Source: Fomes fomentarius (taxonomy: Eukaryota; Basidiomycota; Agaricomycetes; Polyporales; Polyporaceae). Taken from it: a stretch of DNA of 64,000 nucleotides. Shown in pieces: positions 46,345 through 57,093 of this stretch (the stretch's first letter is position 1; every line of letters begins with the position of its first letter). The notes beneath the pieces were generated by a model, which did no database searches, was not told the origin of the DNA, and saw nothing but the letters and a program-made list of their open reading frames with translations. The DNA is taken from assembly GCA_022606135.1 (NCBI GenBank), contig JABYQN010000002.1, positions 3,162,001 to 3,226,000 of the forward strand, in the 5' to 3' direction. The position numbers and the translations under genes are program-made.

Positions 46345-48677
46345 CTAGCACTCTCCTAAGAACTTGTTCTTCGGATTCGGCTGCTTGTAGTCGTCCACCC
46401 ATGTCGTCAAATTCGGGTTGGTGTATGCCTCGATGTACCTGTGCAGGTGACGTAAGTGGCACTGCCTCCCAGACATCATACTGATAGAACAGGGTAGACC
46501 ACGCACTCCTCAATGTACGCCTTGGTCGGAAAGTCCGGAGGGTCGCAGCCGATGTTGATATTGTTGGTGTCCTGGTACACCCGGATCCAGTCTACGCGAA
46601 GCTGTGCAGGGAACACCAAGTGCTCGTAGTCGACGAATCCGAAGTTCTCAGACAAACCCAAGTTCATGATCAGATACTGTCCCAAAATACACGGTGAGCT
46701 CTGTATTCGACATCAAGTACGGCGCACTCACCATTGGCTCCTGAGGGACCGGCCTCGCGCTAATCTCCACAATAGGATCTGGCCCCATTCCTGCAGCCTG
46801 CAGCGTCCAGGCAAGTACACCGTCGTTGATCCACGACATGTACTATACCATGCATGCTTGAGCCTGGTGAAGAAGCAATAAAATGCATCATGCGCGACAC
46901 TCACCGCATCACCAAAGCCCGGCTTGTACTGGAAGCCGAATACGGCGTACTCTGCCCCGTCGAACTGGTACGCCTTTTGGTCTAGTAGAGGTAGACGCGT
47001 ATGATAGGGATGATGTTAGCGTGAAGCATCGCAACTACGCACTCGTGATGGACACCACTGATGAGGCCTGTTGGTAGACACCTCCCTTGTAGCCGTTCAG
47101 TAAGCTCCGGGTGTCGTTTGCAATGAACAGGTTCTCCGAACTGTTGAGCCAGGTGTATTGATAGTTGAACGGCTGGCGAATGGTCAGTCAGTATCGGAAG
47201 TGGTCGCGATAATGCGATACACACCGCCCATTGACCGGACTGCGAGACGGCACCAATTTTCCCTTGACCCACACCACCAATCTGCGCCTCAAACATGTCG
47301 ATCTCCGGGGCGGAACGGCCGACGTACTCTCCGTTCTCATGCACGGGTCCCGGGTGCGACTCACCGGGACAGGTGCAGCGAGACAGCCTCTGACCGGGCA
47401 GGAAAGACAACGCACCGTTGTTACCAGGGTCGTTGTCCTGCGTAGCGGCAACGGGCAAACCTCCCAAGGTCTGATTCGCAACCGTACCGACGTCGCAGGC
47501 GTCGTAAGTGTACGGCCACTAGACCACGATCTAACCGTCAGCCCATCTCCGTTGTTTGCAGGGGCATACGTACCATTCCGTCAAGCGAGGCGCCGAACCC
47601 AGCACGACCCAAGTTGCCCATCGCCCAGATGGCGGGCCACAGACCCTCGACGTTGTTGTTACCCGGAAGCATCACGGACGCCTCGACAAGGCCGCCGGTG
47701 AAGCAGAATTTGTTCCAAGTGGACATCATTCCTCCCGTATATTCCAACCCGTGGCTCGGCGTGTCCATGAGCGTGATCACGAGGGAGCCGTTCTGCGTCG
47801 TGATCTGCTTAGGGTCGTACCACTCCTTGTTGTTCGTGGCCCAGTAGTGGAGGTCGACGGCCTCCCAATACGGGTCGTCACCGGGGTAGAAGCTGCGCCC
47901 GTCGACGTTGAACTCGTCACTGAAGATGAGCTCCCAGGTCTGCCCGGTCACGTAGTCGACCTTTGTCCGTAGCTCCACAGGCGTATCCTTGTCGACAAGA
48001 CCCCAGTTGCCCGGGAGATCTGGAAGTTGGCCGCTAGCGTTTATACCTCCGAAGTTGAACCCACCCATAGTGGACAGCTTCGGCTTCGTGAAGTAAGTAA
48101 TCAACGGGTACCCAGCGCTTCAGGCACAAGCCCAGTCAATGTCAGCGCATACGAAACAGCGGCGTCTGCAGAGACTAGACACGTACAAGAGCGTCAAAAT
48201 GCCGGCAACCAGGAGAGCAATGCACCCCAAGTTCATGAAGCCACGGCTGGTGAGAATGCTCCCGCCCTTGTCATTCTTGCGGTCCCGCAGCGGATCGGGG
48301 TTGTGCAGCTTATCGTCGGGGTCGGGACCGTCGAGCATGTCAGCAGGGTCGAGCGGTAGGACATACTGCCAGGTCGTACAAAGCGTGAGTCGTGAGTCGC
48401 AAAAACAACGAAGGCAAACTGCCCCGCGTCCGCCATACCTTGTCTGATATAGAATGAGGAACGTGAGTCGACGCGGCGTTCTGTGGCCGTATTTACGCAG
48501 TATGAGAGGGGAATCAGCTGGATATAGATGAAGTGAATAGGCACTCACGATAGAACTCGTGCTGACTGATGGACGTAGTCCTCTAGAGAATGCAGGTCTC
48601 ACTCCCTCATGGTGTTGGGGTGATAGCAGAGACGAGGTGGAAGGAGCTGTTGAGCGATAATATTGGCCCGAGGCCAT
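46345..48677 (-). CDS. KRE6/SKN1-type GH16 glucan synthesis protein, copy 2
   Basis: Paralogue of the downstream copy. The start MASGQYYRSTAPSTSSLLSPQ at 48677 is chosen by similarity to copy 1; an upstream in-frame ATG at 48725 gives 16 more residues. The tail holds DKLHNPDPLRDRKNDKGG, the TM is MNLGCIALLVAGILTLL and the luminal start is [23 protein letters not shown]. Catalytic [12 protein letters not shown] and WYDPKQITTQNGSLVITL are intact. It ends KNKFLGEC at TAG 46347-46345. Gene order, intron placement and the terminal Gly-Glu-Cys are shared with copy 1, so this is a tandem duplication. The pair differs most in the cytoplasmic tail and surface loops, which fits divergence in sorting or partner choice. 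Confidence 0.93.
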
Positions 48678-49444
48678 GCCAGCTGGACGATTCAACGAGA
48701 ATAGAGAAAGGACTGGATACGTCAAGCGTGGTGGTAATACAGAGGAGAGATGTGGGAGGAACGCCGCCCTGGCGATATGGAGGGGGCATCTCGCTGCCTT
48801 GGGAACTCCGGCTACTCAAGGGTTCGCGGTTCAAAGGACCTCCTGCCAAGAAAGTCAGTACTGGGCGATGCTGGGCGCACTATTCCATCAGAGATTCTCC
48901 AGAGGTCGCTAGCGTCTGCTCATTTCTGAGTAAGTACAATCCATTACTTCCGACGCTCTCCCAAGCGTTCTACATACGAGTCGCGCATCGAAAACGTCGT
49001 ATCCTTGAGTAAGTTTTTGTAGAGTCTCTGACACGCTTTTTGGGAGGCCGTGACGGCCAAGGAGATACCCAAGAGGGGAGTGGTGATCTAAATCACAGGT
49101 CAGCTGTTGCGCGGCGGGCATATGATGTCACACCTTTGATTATGATATAGGGCCAAGACTATGCAGAAGTGGTATATCCCAATCCGTCATCGGGAGACAC
49201 TGGAATGGACATCATTTAGAAACCTTGGAGAAGCGGTGAGCTTGCAAAGGTTCGCTCGGTTAAGTTGATGCACATAGTAAGCCGGACTTACCTACCCTGA
49301 ACAGGGGCCGTCTCAGCGCGTGGGAACTTGTGATTTCCTTCTTCCATCTCATATCGTGCAGAGAGATAATGTTCATACATTGCAACAAATCGAGATGGAA
49401 GAACTACTCAGCGGTCAGAACGTCGCCTGCCTGCCGCAAGGGCG
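48678..49444. other. Intergenic region (KRE6-2 / SNAPC1-like)
   Basis: 767 bases. It holds the KRE6-2 promoter and the 3' end of the SNAPC1-like gene. Small open frames on both strands have no recognisable content. Confidence 0.4.
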
Positions 49445-50714
49445 TCACTGGGATGTCTCTAAGCCTGCTCCTTCCAGTAACCCAAGGATGCCACCATTTG
49501 CTCCGGATCCACTGGACCGCCGGAGCTCTTCCACAGCCCTCGCGACGCGCCCAAGGCCTGTGTATTCGCCGCCTTCGCCGCCTACCTCCAGACCTTTCTC
49601 AGCAGCCATCGCATCAATTTGTTTCAAGCGTTCGTAGACAATTTCATTCGCGTGTCGGAGAGCATCCTGACTCTGCTCAGCCTCCCCAGAGGCGTCGTTG
49701 ATATACGTCGCTTCTAACAGGTTATGCTTCCGCGTAAGGTAACTGTTGCGGGAGGTATGAGGCGCTTGTCCCAGGACGACATGGGTGCTTTCTATGCGGG
49801 CGCCAGTAGCGGTTAAGGCTGCTGCGGAGCCTGAAAGAGGAAGCGGAGAGTCGTCCAGCAGATGAACGGTATTCTTATCGACATATTTTTCGAGCGACGC
49901 GAAAGCTTCCTTGGTCTTACGAGCCTTGTCACGCTTGGAGGGACGCCCCTTCTTCTTGGGCGGAGCGGATGTGGCTGCTTGGTCGTCGGGACGAGCGGCT
50001 TGGATGGTTGCCAAGGGGTCTTGTCCTTCCGGCACGAAGATCTCGCGAGGCAATATGGCAGGATTCTGAGCGTGCAGCGAGGAAGGTGGCAGTATATGGA
50101 ATGCTTGAGCGTCCAACAAGCTCGTCAGAATGTAGACGACGTATGGTCGTAGGCGAGCCAACTGCGGATCGTCCTTAAACATTGAAGGTAGAGACATTAA
50201 CGCCTGGTATATGTCTGGAGCGAAATCAAGATTCGTCTTTACGCGGCATCTATACGTCACGAACCTATGGATATAGAGATATTCGCTTCAGAGTACATTG
50301 AGGGTGCAGATGTTGACGGTTGAGTGTTGTGGAAGGTGTAGAGGGCGAAGAGAGCAATTACTCGTTCAAGTGATGTATTCGCATCTGACAGTCGTTCTAG
50401 CCCAGGTCGTGAACACTAGCACAATAGAGGATACACTGTAACTGACCGACGAAGATGCGTTCGGTGACACGAAGGAATGCTTGCCTTCCTCGTCCATCAT
50501 GTGTGCGCATGTGAAGCCAGCACCATCCTTGCTCGGACCATAGTTCCTTGAAGAGTTTGAACGGGTGGACTGCCGCGACGTATCGGGTGGTGAACAGCGC
50601 GGTTAAATTGGTGAGGTCCTCGCGCAAAGGGTGGAGATAAAGGGAACTAGTAAAGTAGCTGGGCTGGAGAGTGATCTCGCCTCTGGCGGTCGATGGTTCT
50701 GGCGCGATGAGCAT
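49445..50714 (-). CDS. SNAPC1-like (SNAP43) small nuclear RNA transcription factor subunit
   Basis: Probable subunit of a snRNA-activating complex. The start MLIAPEPSTARG is at 50714. Exon 1 has LNLTALFTTRYVAAVHPFKLFKELWSEQGW... A later exon gives LERVIALFALYTFHNTQP and, after an intron starting GTCAAC, FVTYRCRVKTNLDFAPDIYQAL. This matches the SNAPC1 pattern (YLLYGLYNTQ, then IRVALKDWDEVLKF). YVVYILTSLLDAQAFHILPP follows. The C-terminal half has a basic GRPSKRDKARKTKEAF segment and a long helix-rich tail. Similarity is in pattern rather than strong identity, so the assignment is moderate. An exon boundary with GTTCGT...CATAG was first considered and rejected as too short. Confidence 0.62.
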
Positions 50715-50960
50715 GGCATGCGCGTGTCTGAAACGAAATGACGTCTGCGAGGCTGAGGCTGAGCGTAGGTGGCTGGGGCCAAACAGATGACAACAGCGCG
50801 AACGCGTCGGGTGCACGTGCGGCGCGGAGGGAACGAACCGGCCGATGATCGAGTGCACTGTCAGTGTCTTCGTTCAGCCACCGAGTGCTCGGATGCTCTC
50901 TCAGTCTGCTGCCTGCTCAAGCCTCTGTCCACCGTCTGCTCTCCCGCTAGCGTCTCTCCA

Positions 50961-52872
50961 ATGCCCACACTCTTCGGACAGCCAAGCACTGTCTCCTGCT
51001 TCTTCTGTCAAGAAATAGTCTCTCCTCCACCACGCAACCCGCGCTCCTTCCGGTGTCCTCACTGCGACTGCTGGAACCGTTACAATGCCGCAGGGGAGAT
51101 CGTCTCGGACGAGCCTGCTATGCATGATGAGAACCTAAATGCTCGCTCCTTTGCGAAACGCGGTATGTTTCTACGTGACTGAGGCTACCCACTCGCTCTT
51201 AACACGTCCCCCAGCCTCACCACGAAAGGACCGGCTCCCATCCATGTACGGGAGCTCGTTCTTCTGCCATACATGCCAAACAAATCAAATGCTTTGCAAT
51301 AACCTGTTGTCAAACTATCTGCCACCACCTAACGTATGTCTGTCACGTTCGCATACTCAGAGCAACCACTCCATCCTCTTCCTTCGGTGTTTGCAGGATC
51401 CTGAATACGAACATCGTGTAGAAGAGCTCCCGGAGTACCGCCGCTCCGTCGAAATACGATACCCACCCATATGCGCCAATTGCCTTCCTACTGTGCAAGC
51501 TGAAATTCGGAGACGAGATCAAGAAGCTCGCGTTCGTGCCCTCGGCGGTGCGCTGAAGACTACCAAAGGTACAGATAGCCGCAGGAGATCTTCGGCCACC
51601 CAGAAGGAGAAGGACAAGCTTGAAGTTGAACTCAGGGTGTGGAAAGTCCGAGGGTTTCTGTGGGTGGGCGGTCTAACATGTACAATCGCCGCCTATGCGT
51701 CGAGTAAGTCGTTGGCGTCCTCACAGCGCTCCACCATTGACTAAAGCTATCTCATAGTCGTAACATCCTATCAACTTCTTTCTCTTCCTCACTTTGCTCC
51801 CATGTCCCTGCCAGTGTTCATCACCGCTTCAATATTCTGGACAGTTTGGGATCCAACCTACGCAACGGTTCGAAGATATCAGTTCCAAGGCAGGAGTGTC
51901 CGGGTGCACGGCAAGAAGCAGTATAGCGTAGGCGTTCATAAGTGCCGGCTTCATCGAGACTCAGCTGACGTTATGTCCTCGTCATTCCAGGCTCTGCAAC
52001 TTGCGGCGTGGGGCCTACGGCTCATCACGTCAGGTTTGCTGCTACTGCCGAGATTCGAGCCCGACTTGGATCCTGTGCACTTGTGGACGGAACCTGACTC
52101 GCGTCCTGCACGCATCTATGGTGGTGCTATGCTGGCACTTGAGCTCATCGTGAGTCTCGCTTTGCGATTCACCCCCCACCAATCGTGTTTATGACCTGCA
52201 ACACAGATACTTCTATCCTCTCTGTTCGTGCTTAAGGTCCAACATCCACCACCAATTCGCCTGGTCGACTCAAAGAGTCACCTCCGGCAATTGTCCGCCA
52301 CCCCGTCGATTTCCTCTCGCGACGCAACACCTGCGATACCCGACCCCGACCTCCTCGCAACCCTCACGCTCTCCAACAACCCAATCATTGGTGCACAAAA
52401 CCCTATCTTTGGCATGCCCTCCTTGTCCACTCCTGCATCACACGCGTCCCCACCCACGGGGCCAAATAGTGCTATAGCAAGATCTCCAGGTATGGATGTT
52501 GATATGGACGACAGTGAGGATCGAGACCCAGATGCTATGGACATCGACCCCGCTTCTCCCGTGAAGAAACCGATTCGAGACGACGACGGATCGTGGCTTC
52601 GGCCTCAACGTTTCTTCGCCCCCGAAGAACCTACTGGGCTGGAGAACCTCTTTGCCCGAACGATTCGCTTAGGAGAGGACACTTCGGGGCAGAATGGGAA
52701 TGTGGTGCAAGGTGGCCAGAACCGGAGGCAGGGCTCAAGACATACAGGCGGCGAAGTTCTGCGAGATTGGCGGATATGGCTTGCTCTACCTATTGTTCCA
52801 TTATTGGCTGGCATGGGATATAGGGTTTGGGATGTACATAGTCGGAAGACCATGCTCGAAGATGTATCGTAG
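50961..52872 (+). CDS. IMA1: Inner nuclear membrane protein Ima1 (NET5/SAMP1 family)
   Basis: Integral inner nuclear membrane protein that links chromatin or the nuclear envelope to the cytoskeleton. The N-terminal zinc-binding Ima1 domain has CFFCQ, RCPHCDCWNRYNAAGEI, then FFCHTCQTNQMLCNNLLSNYLP and PPICANCLPTVQAEIRRRDQEARVRALG. Several TM segments follow: GFLWVGGLTCTIAAYA, LPVFITASIFWTVW, LRLITSGLLLL and YGGAMLALELIILLSSLFVLK. A disordered Ser/Pro/Asp-rich region (MDVDMDDSEDRDPDAMDID) precedes a final TM (WLALPIVPLLAGMGY). Exons join with short introns. The start ATG at 50961 is the first in frame, with the Ima1 domain beginning about 12 residues in. Confidence 0.9.
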
Positions 52873-53903
52873 TATCTGGCTTCGTCACCTTGCTCCAGAT
52901 CACTGTTGCCGCTGGTCTCCTTCTTATGTGTTGTATCAAAGATCTGACTATTGTGTCTGCGAGACATGCGAGTTGTGCAAGCGTTGTGGATGTAGATGTA
53001 TACTCATCCGATGAACCAGGTCGACCTATGTCGTAGCCCGTGCCAATGGCGAGACCCGGTCAGAATATAACGGCACTTCGAGGGCTGCCATCAAACGAAT
53101 GAGCTATGCCGACGACCCAGCATGGGGCCAATAAGCGTGTGTGATTGGACAGACAGGATCGGAATTCTGGTTAAGGCTGGCCTGGCCGCAGGCCGACCCT
53201 CATCCGTCACCCATGCAAGAGGAATATGAATGGGTCACGAAGGCGTGGCTAGTTCCTTCACTATTCTCTTCCTCCTCCATGATATTGTCCTCCGTTGAAT
53301 CATGCACCGCTCGTGATTGCCGGGCACCCATCGGTACGTCCTCTCCTCTCTTCCCTTTCCCTCCCTTGTGAGAGACGTCGGTTAGCGAGGCTCCCAGATC
53401 TACGAACACGGAAGCAGCCTGTTCATTTGTCTTGCGTGTTGTGTGCTTACTAGGTACGAGGGATAGGTAGATCGTTTGGTCTTTTGGCCAATTGAGGTGT
53501 CCTGGTAAGTCTGGGAGTCAGGTGAGTCGTATCTTTTGGTATAGCGTAGGTTGATCCGTTTGTATGAAGGACCGTGAGTGATTTCCTTTCATGTGGAGGT
53601 GAATCGTTTCCTTCTAGGAGATGTGAGTCGTTTCTCTCAGGATAGGTCGTTTGTGAGTGCAAGGTAAGTCTTTCCTTTGCCTTTACTAAGAGAGGACTCC
53701 GGTCCTGGTGCATACCTTTTTGTGGTCCTCGGGGCAAGTATCTGCCTGCGCTCTGAATTCGAGACAGGGGCGGAGGAAAAACCAAAATGCGCTTTCCTTT
53801 GTCGATATATAGCATCGTAGATAGCGACAGCATGTAGATGAACGTCTAATGTCTAGTCTACGCGAAGATATCAATACTCTATCAAGGACTGATGAATCGA
53901 GAC
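52873..53903. other. Intergenic region with degenerate repeats
   Basis: About 1 kb between two converging genes. The central part (53466-53680) carries imperfect repeats, listed separately. I see no gene; open frames there are shadows of the repeats. Confidence 0.45.
53466..53680. repeat. Degenerate tandem repeats of a GGTGAGTCGTTTCCTTT-like unit
   Basis: Repeats of a unit about 20-27 bases long, roughly GGTGAGTCGTTTCCTTT, are seen at about 53467 (gatcgtttgg), 53521 (ggtgagtcgt), 53550 (ggttgatccg), 53599 (gtgaatcgtt), 53622 (tgtgagtcgtttc), 53645 (ggtcgtttgtgag) and 53663 (ggtaagtctttcc). TGAGTC cores occur at 53523-53528 and 53624-53629. Units differ by substitutions and small gaps, so this is an old or degenerate array. 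No function is assigned. Confidence 0.6.
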
Positions 53904-55433
53904 CTATCTCACCTTCTCAGCTCCAAGCAACCGCATGAGACCCTCGTAGACATAAAGCGCCGATGCATTCACAGGGAATGCACGTAGCAAGGTAGGTCCA
54001 AGACCTCGGAAGAAGCCCCTGTATCCGGCTTCCGCAAAGATCTGGCGAGCGGTCTGTGTGAAGGATGGACGAGGGAGCGTATGCGGTGTTGCCATCATGC
54101 GGCTGGAACAAAGCTCCGTTAGGCATGTGGAAGATACAGTAGTCAGATAACCGCTACTTTTTTATGTTGTCGGCGGGTATGGCATTGACCCAATAGACAA
54201 ACGAGGCAAGCCCCCCGGATAGGAAATTTGCCGTAGGAGTACTGATCTGCGGGGGCTGTTGGTATACGTCTAACACTCGAGGTTCGCAAAGATCCAACGT
54301 ACTGCATAAGGTGTGCCGTCAAGTTTGGAGAATCCACGCATGAGTACCTGTGACGCGCATAGATATTGATGCATTGTATAGACCAGATGTAGGATAGCTC
54401 ACCTCAAAAGAGCCAAACATCCATAAGAAATTGGTGCGGAAAGCTAGACTCCCGGTGAACCCAGTCCATAGACCAAGGGCCCCGTGCGATTTGACTATCT
54501 GCCGTGCACAATCAAGAGGTCCTTTGTATAATCGGTCGGCGGTATCCTTTTGCACCTGTATCTGCAGTTTCACTATGCCAAGCACGAGAGTCGATCGAGC
54601 TACGAGGTTTCAGAGACAAAAGCATTCCATACCTTTTAGTTGTTCCATAGGCGTTGCTAGCAGTGCACTGTATATCATGTTATCTACGAACTACGGAGTA
54701 CCGGAATGGATTAGCTGACCTTGTCCATCCGGCGAGCAAGCCCGCTATTCCGTGACCAACGATGGTCAAGCGCTTGACATCAGAACCGGGGGCAGGTTCC
54801 GTGAGTCCGCTCTTGACCAGGAATAAGCGATAGTTGTGTAAAGAACCCAAGAGGAGCGAGTCAATGGCAGCCCAACCGACAGCGGGCGGTGTGGCTCCTT
54901 TGTACAAGGCAAATATTGACTGCAACGATTAGTTCAGCTGTGCCAGATGCGATAGACAGCAATACGAGGAGGATTTCACCTCGTTTCGGACGGTTCTCAT
55001 GAGACAGTCTACAGCGCCCTTGTATGTCCCGGGAGGTGAACATTGCAGACGAGTCTTGATGGTGTCGAAGCTGTAGCAGGAGTGTATCACAAGCATTAAT
55101 GGGTTCTTTATACGTTGGCCTGAGTGAAAGGAAGGATTCAGTGGATTGGCTCGTGACAAGACAAGACCTTGCGTGATTGACTCACTGCAGCTCTGTACCG
55201 AACACTCACCCATGACCCACGGCAACCTGAGTAAGATGGGCACTAAGAGCTCTATCGCTTGGTCCACGGACTCGGAACCAGTACCTTCGTCAATCCTAAG
55301 ACCGTTTTGAACGAGTCAGAGAAATACACAGTGGTATCCACGCTGAGGCGTTGAGACGCATCATTAGACTCTTACCGCTACCCACACCAGCAACTGCTCC
55401 AGCAAGCCGAAGCTGATTACTTTGCTCTGCCAT
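53904..55433 (-). CDS. Mitochondrial carrier family (SLC25) protein, Ymc/Crc1-like
   Basis: Inner-membrane transporter of about 300 residues. The ATG at 55433 begins MAEQSNQLRLAGAVAGVGS. The three repeat signatures, assembled across small exons, are GHGFDTIKTRLQ, ATPMEQLKVKLQIQVQKD and NAIPADNIKNRMM. In the first the usual Pro is replaced by Gly. Repeat 2 continues KGPLDCARQIVKSHGALGLWTGFTGSLAFRTNF and repeat 3 RQIFAEAGYRGFFRGLGPTLLRAFPVNASALYVYEG. The stop TAG is at 53906-53904. The pattern is closest to the fungal Ymc/Crc1 (acylcarnitine-like and glycine-like) carriers, but the substrate cannot be read from these motifs. Exons are short and each join is in phase. Confidence 0.88.
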
Positions 55434-55732
55434 TTGGTACGTTTGCTGGCAGAGTTTGCTGCAGCCCTGTGTCCACAATTGAGCAGACCCAGAGTCGGAG
55501 GTTGAGCGGAGCGCGCTTGAGGAGTCCTCCGACTCCTCGGCAATCCCCGACCCAGCAAGCAGTGCCACCATACATGACACGTTAGCATACAGTAAGCGCC
55601 TGTGAAGTCGTTACACTTTCCCCGCACAATCCTTGCAGCGGCCAAGACTCACACACGGTCCACACTCTAGGCGACGGACGCACCTCACTACCTCTTTCAT
55701 ATGCTGCACTGTATCTAAGCGTATGGTGAGCG

Positions 55733-56667
55733 ATGCCCGAAGAGACGGAAACGGAAGACATGAAGCAATGCCGCATCTGCTTGGATGGGGATGATCCAGA
55801 GCTGGGCAGGCTAATTCGGCCGTGCCTCTGCAAGGGTTCGATTAGCGTAGGTTGCGTTCTGTCTACCTTATACTAGCCATGACTCACCGCATGTACTAGT
55901 ATGTACATGTGAAATGTCTACAACGATGGCGTAACACCTCCGCGTCGCGGAGTGCATTCTACGCTTGTCCTCAGTGCGGGTATCACTATCATTTTGCCCG
56001 TACCCGTGTCATGGGTATTGCGACCAACCCAAGTGAGCACAGCGTCGGAATGTACTTCAATACACCGACAGCTAACAACGCCTGCAGTTGTCATTGCTGC
56101 CGTATCCACCTTTCTCTTCACCATATTGGTGTTGCTGAGCTCCTTCGTCACTACCTATTTCGTCGGTGACGACGACTCCTCAACGTACACGTATAGCTTC
56201 TACTACCCCGTCGAAATATTTCGCAACCTGGTCAAGATGACTATTGGTATTCTTGTCGACGATAGGATGCTTGATGATAGTATCTTGCGGCAGAAGGCGG
56301 GCACTAGGATCCGACAACCCCGTAGTCCACCAAGCCTCTTGCAACGTTTCTTCAGACGATTCTTACTTGGCCTACCCGTTGTTGGTGCCGGTTCCGTCGC
56401 GCACATGCTCATGTCGATACCGCTGCCTTTCCACTGGTTACGATTTCGTACAAGAAGAACAGGACGTCAGTCCAAGGATCTCATGGCGCTGATCATCCTC
56501 GCGGTTGTACTTGCGGGTGCCGCAAGGTGAGAGAGCATCGCTATGCGCTTGACAAACTCAAGTAACCGCCTGCATATAGGGCTTTGTACAAGGTGTATAA
56601 ATTCACGGAGAGGATCACAAAGCGACTGTTACTGCGCGCGGAAGATGCCATCTTGGAGGTTGGGTGA
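55733..56667 (+). CDS. RING-CH (MARCH-type) membrane E3 ubiquitin ligase
   Basis: Membrane-anchored E3 ligase. It starts MPEETETEDMKQCRICLDGDD with the RING-CH domain: C-R-I-C, then C-L-C-K-G-S-I-S, and after an intron YVHVKCLQRWRNTS with the H-x-x-C and W. CPQCGY supplies the last Cys pair, giving the C4HC3 pattern. Two or more TM segments follow (VIAAVSTFLFTILVLLSSFVTTYF and LMALIILAVVLAGAA), with a basic loop between. The tail ends LLLRAEDAILEVG at TGA 56665-56667. The first exon is only about 115 bases. It is divergent from the mitochondrial carrier with 300 bases between. Confidence 0.9.
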
Positions 56668-57093
56668 CGGTCCCGCGTGTTGCACTTCGACTATGACAGG
56701 ACTATTATCACTATCGCAGGGCGGTTTATTTATTGAGAAAGCAGTGTAACGCAAAAGCGGTTGTGTTGTATCAATGATCTATCCCGTGGGCTTTTGTGCT
56801 TTGTCTGCATGCGCATTCGCAGACTGTCCACGAGTCCGCTCGTGTTGTTGTGTTCGGCTGACCGTGTGTACTAGCACATGGGCGCCAAAGTACTATTGCT
56901 CTGGGCTGACAGCCCAACTTTGTTGCGTTCGGTCAGCCACTCCCTATATGATCGACCCCTACCAGACTCGCTTGCTGGCCTGTTCCTGTGGTTCGCTACC
57001 TCAAGTCACTTCGCGCACAAGTCACTAATTACCTAACGCTACCCCGAGCCGCCATTAGCAAAAGTAACACCACCGCGGCCATCCTGGGCGGAC
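56668..57093. other. Intergenic region (RING-CH / RNase III-like)
   Basis: 426 bases. A short open frame at 56774-57028 has no recognisable content. It presumably holds a 3' UTR and a promoter. Confidence 0.4.

Noticed and set aside
50261..50285. A possible 15-base intron near the middle of the SNAPC1-like gene
   Set aside because: Too short for a spliceosomal intron; a 53-base intron starting GTCAAC gives a better join and matches the family pattern.
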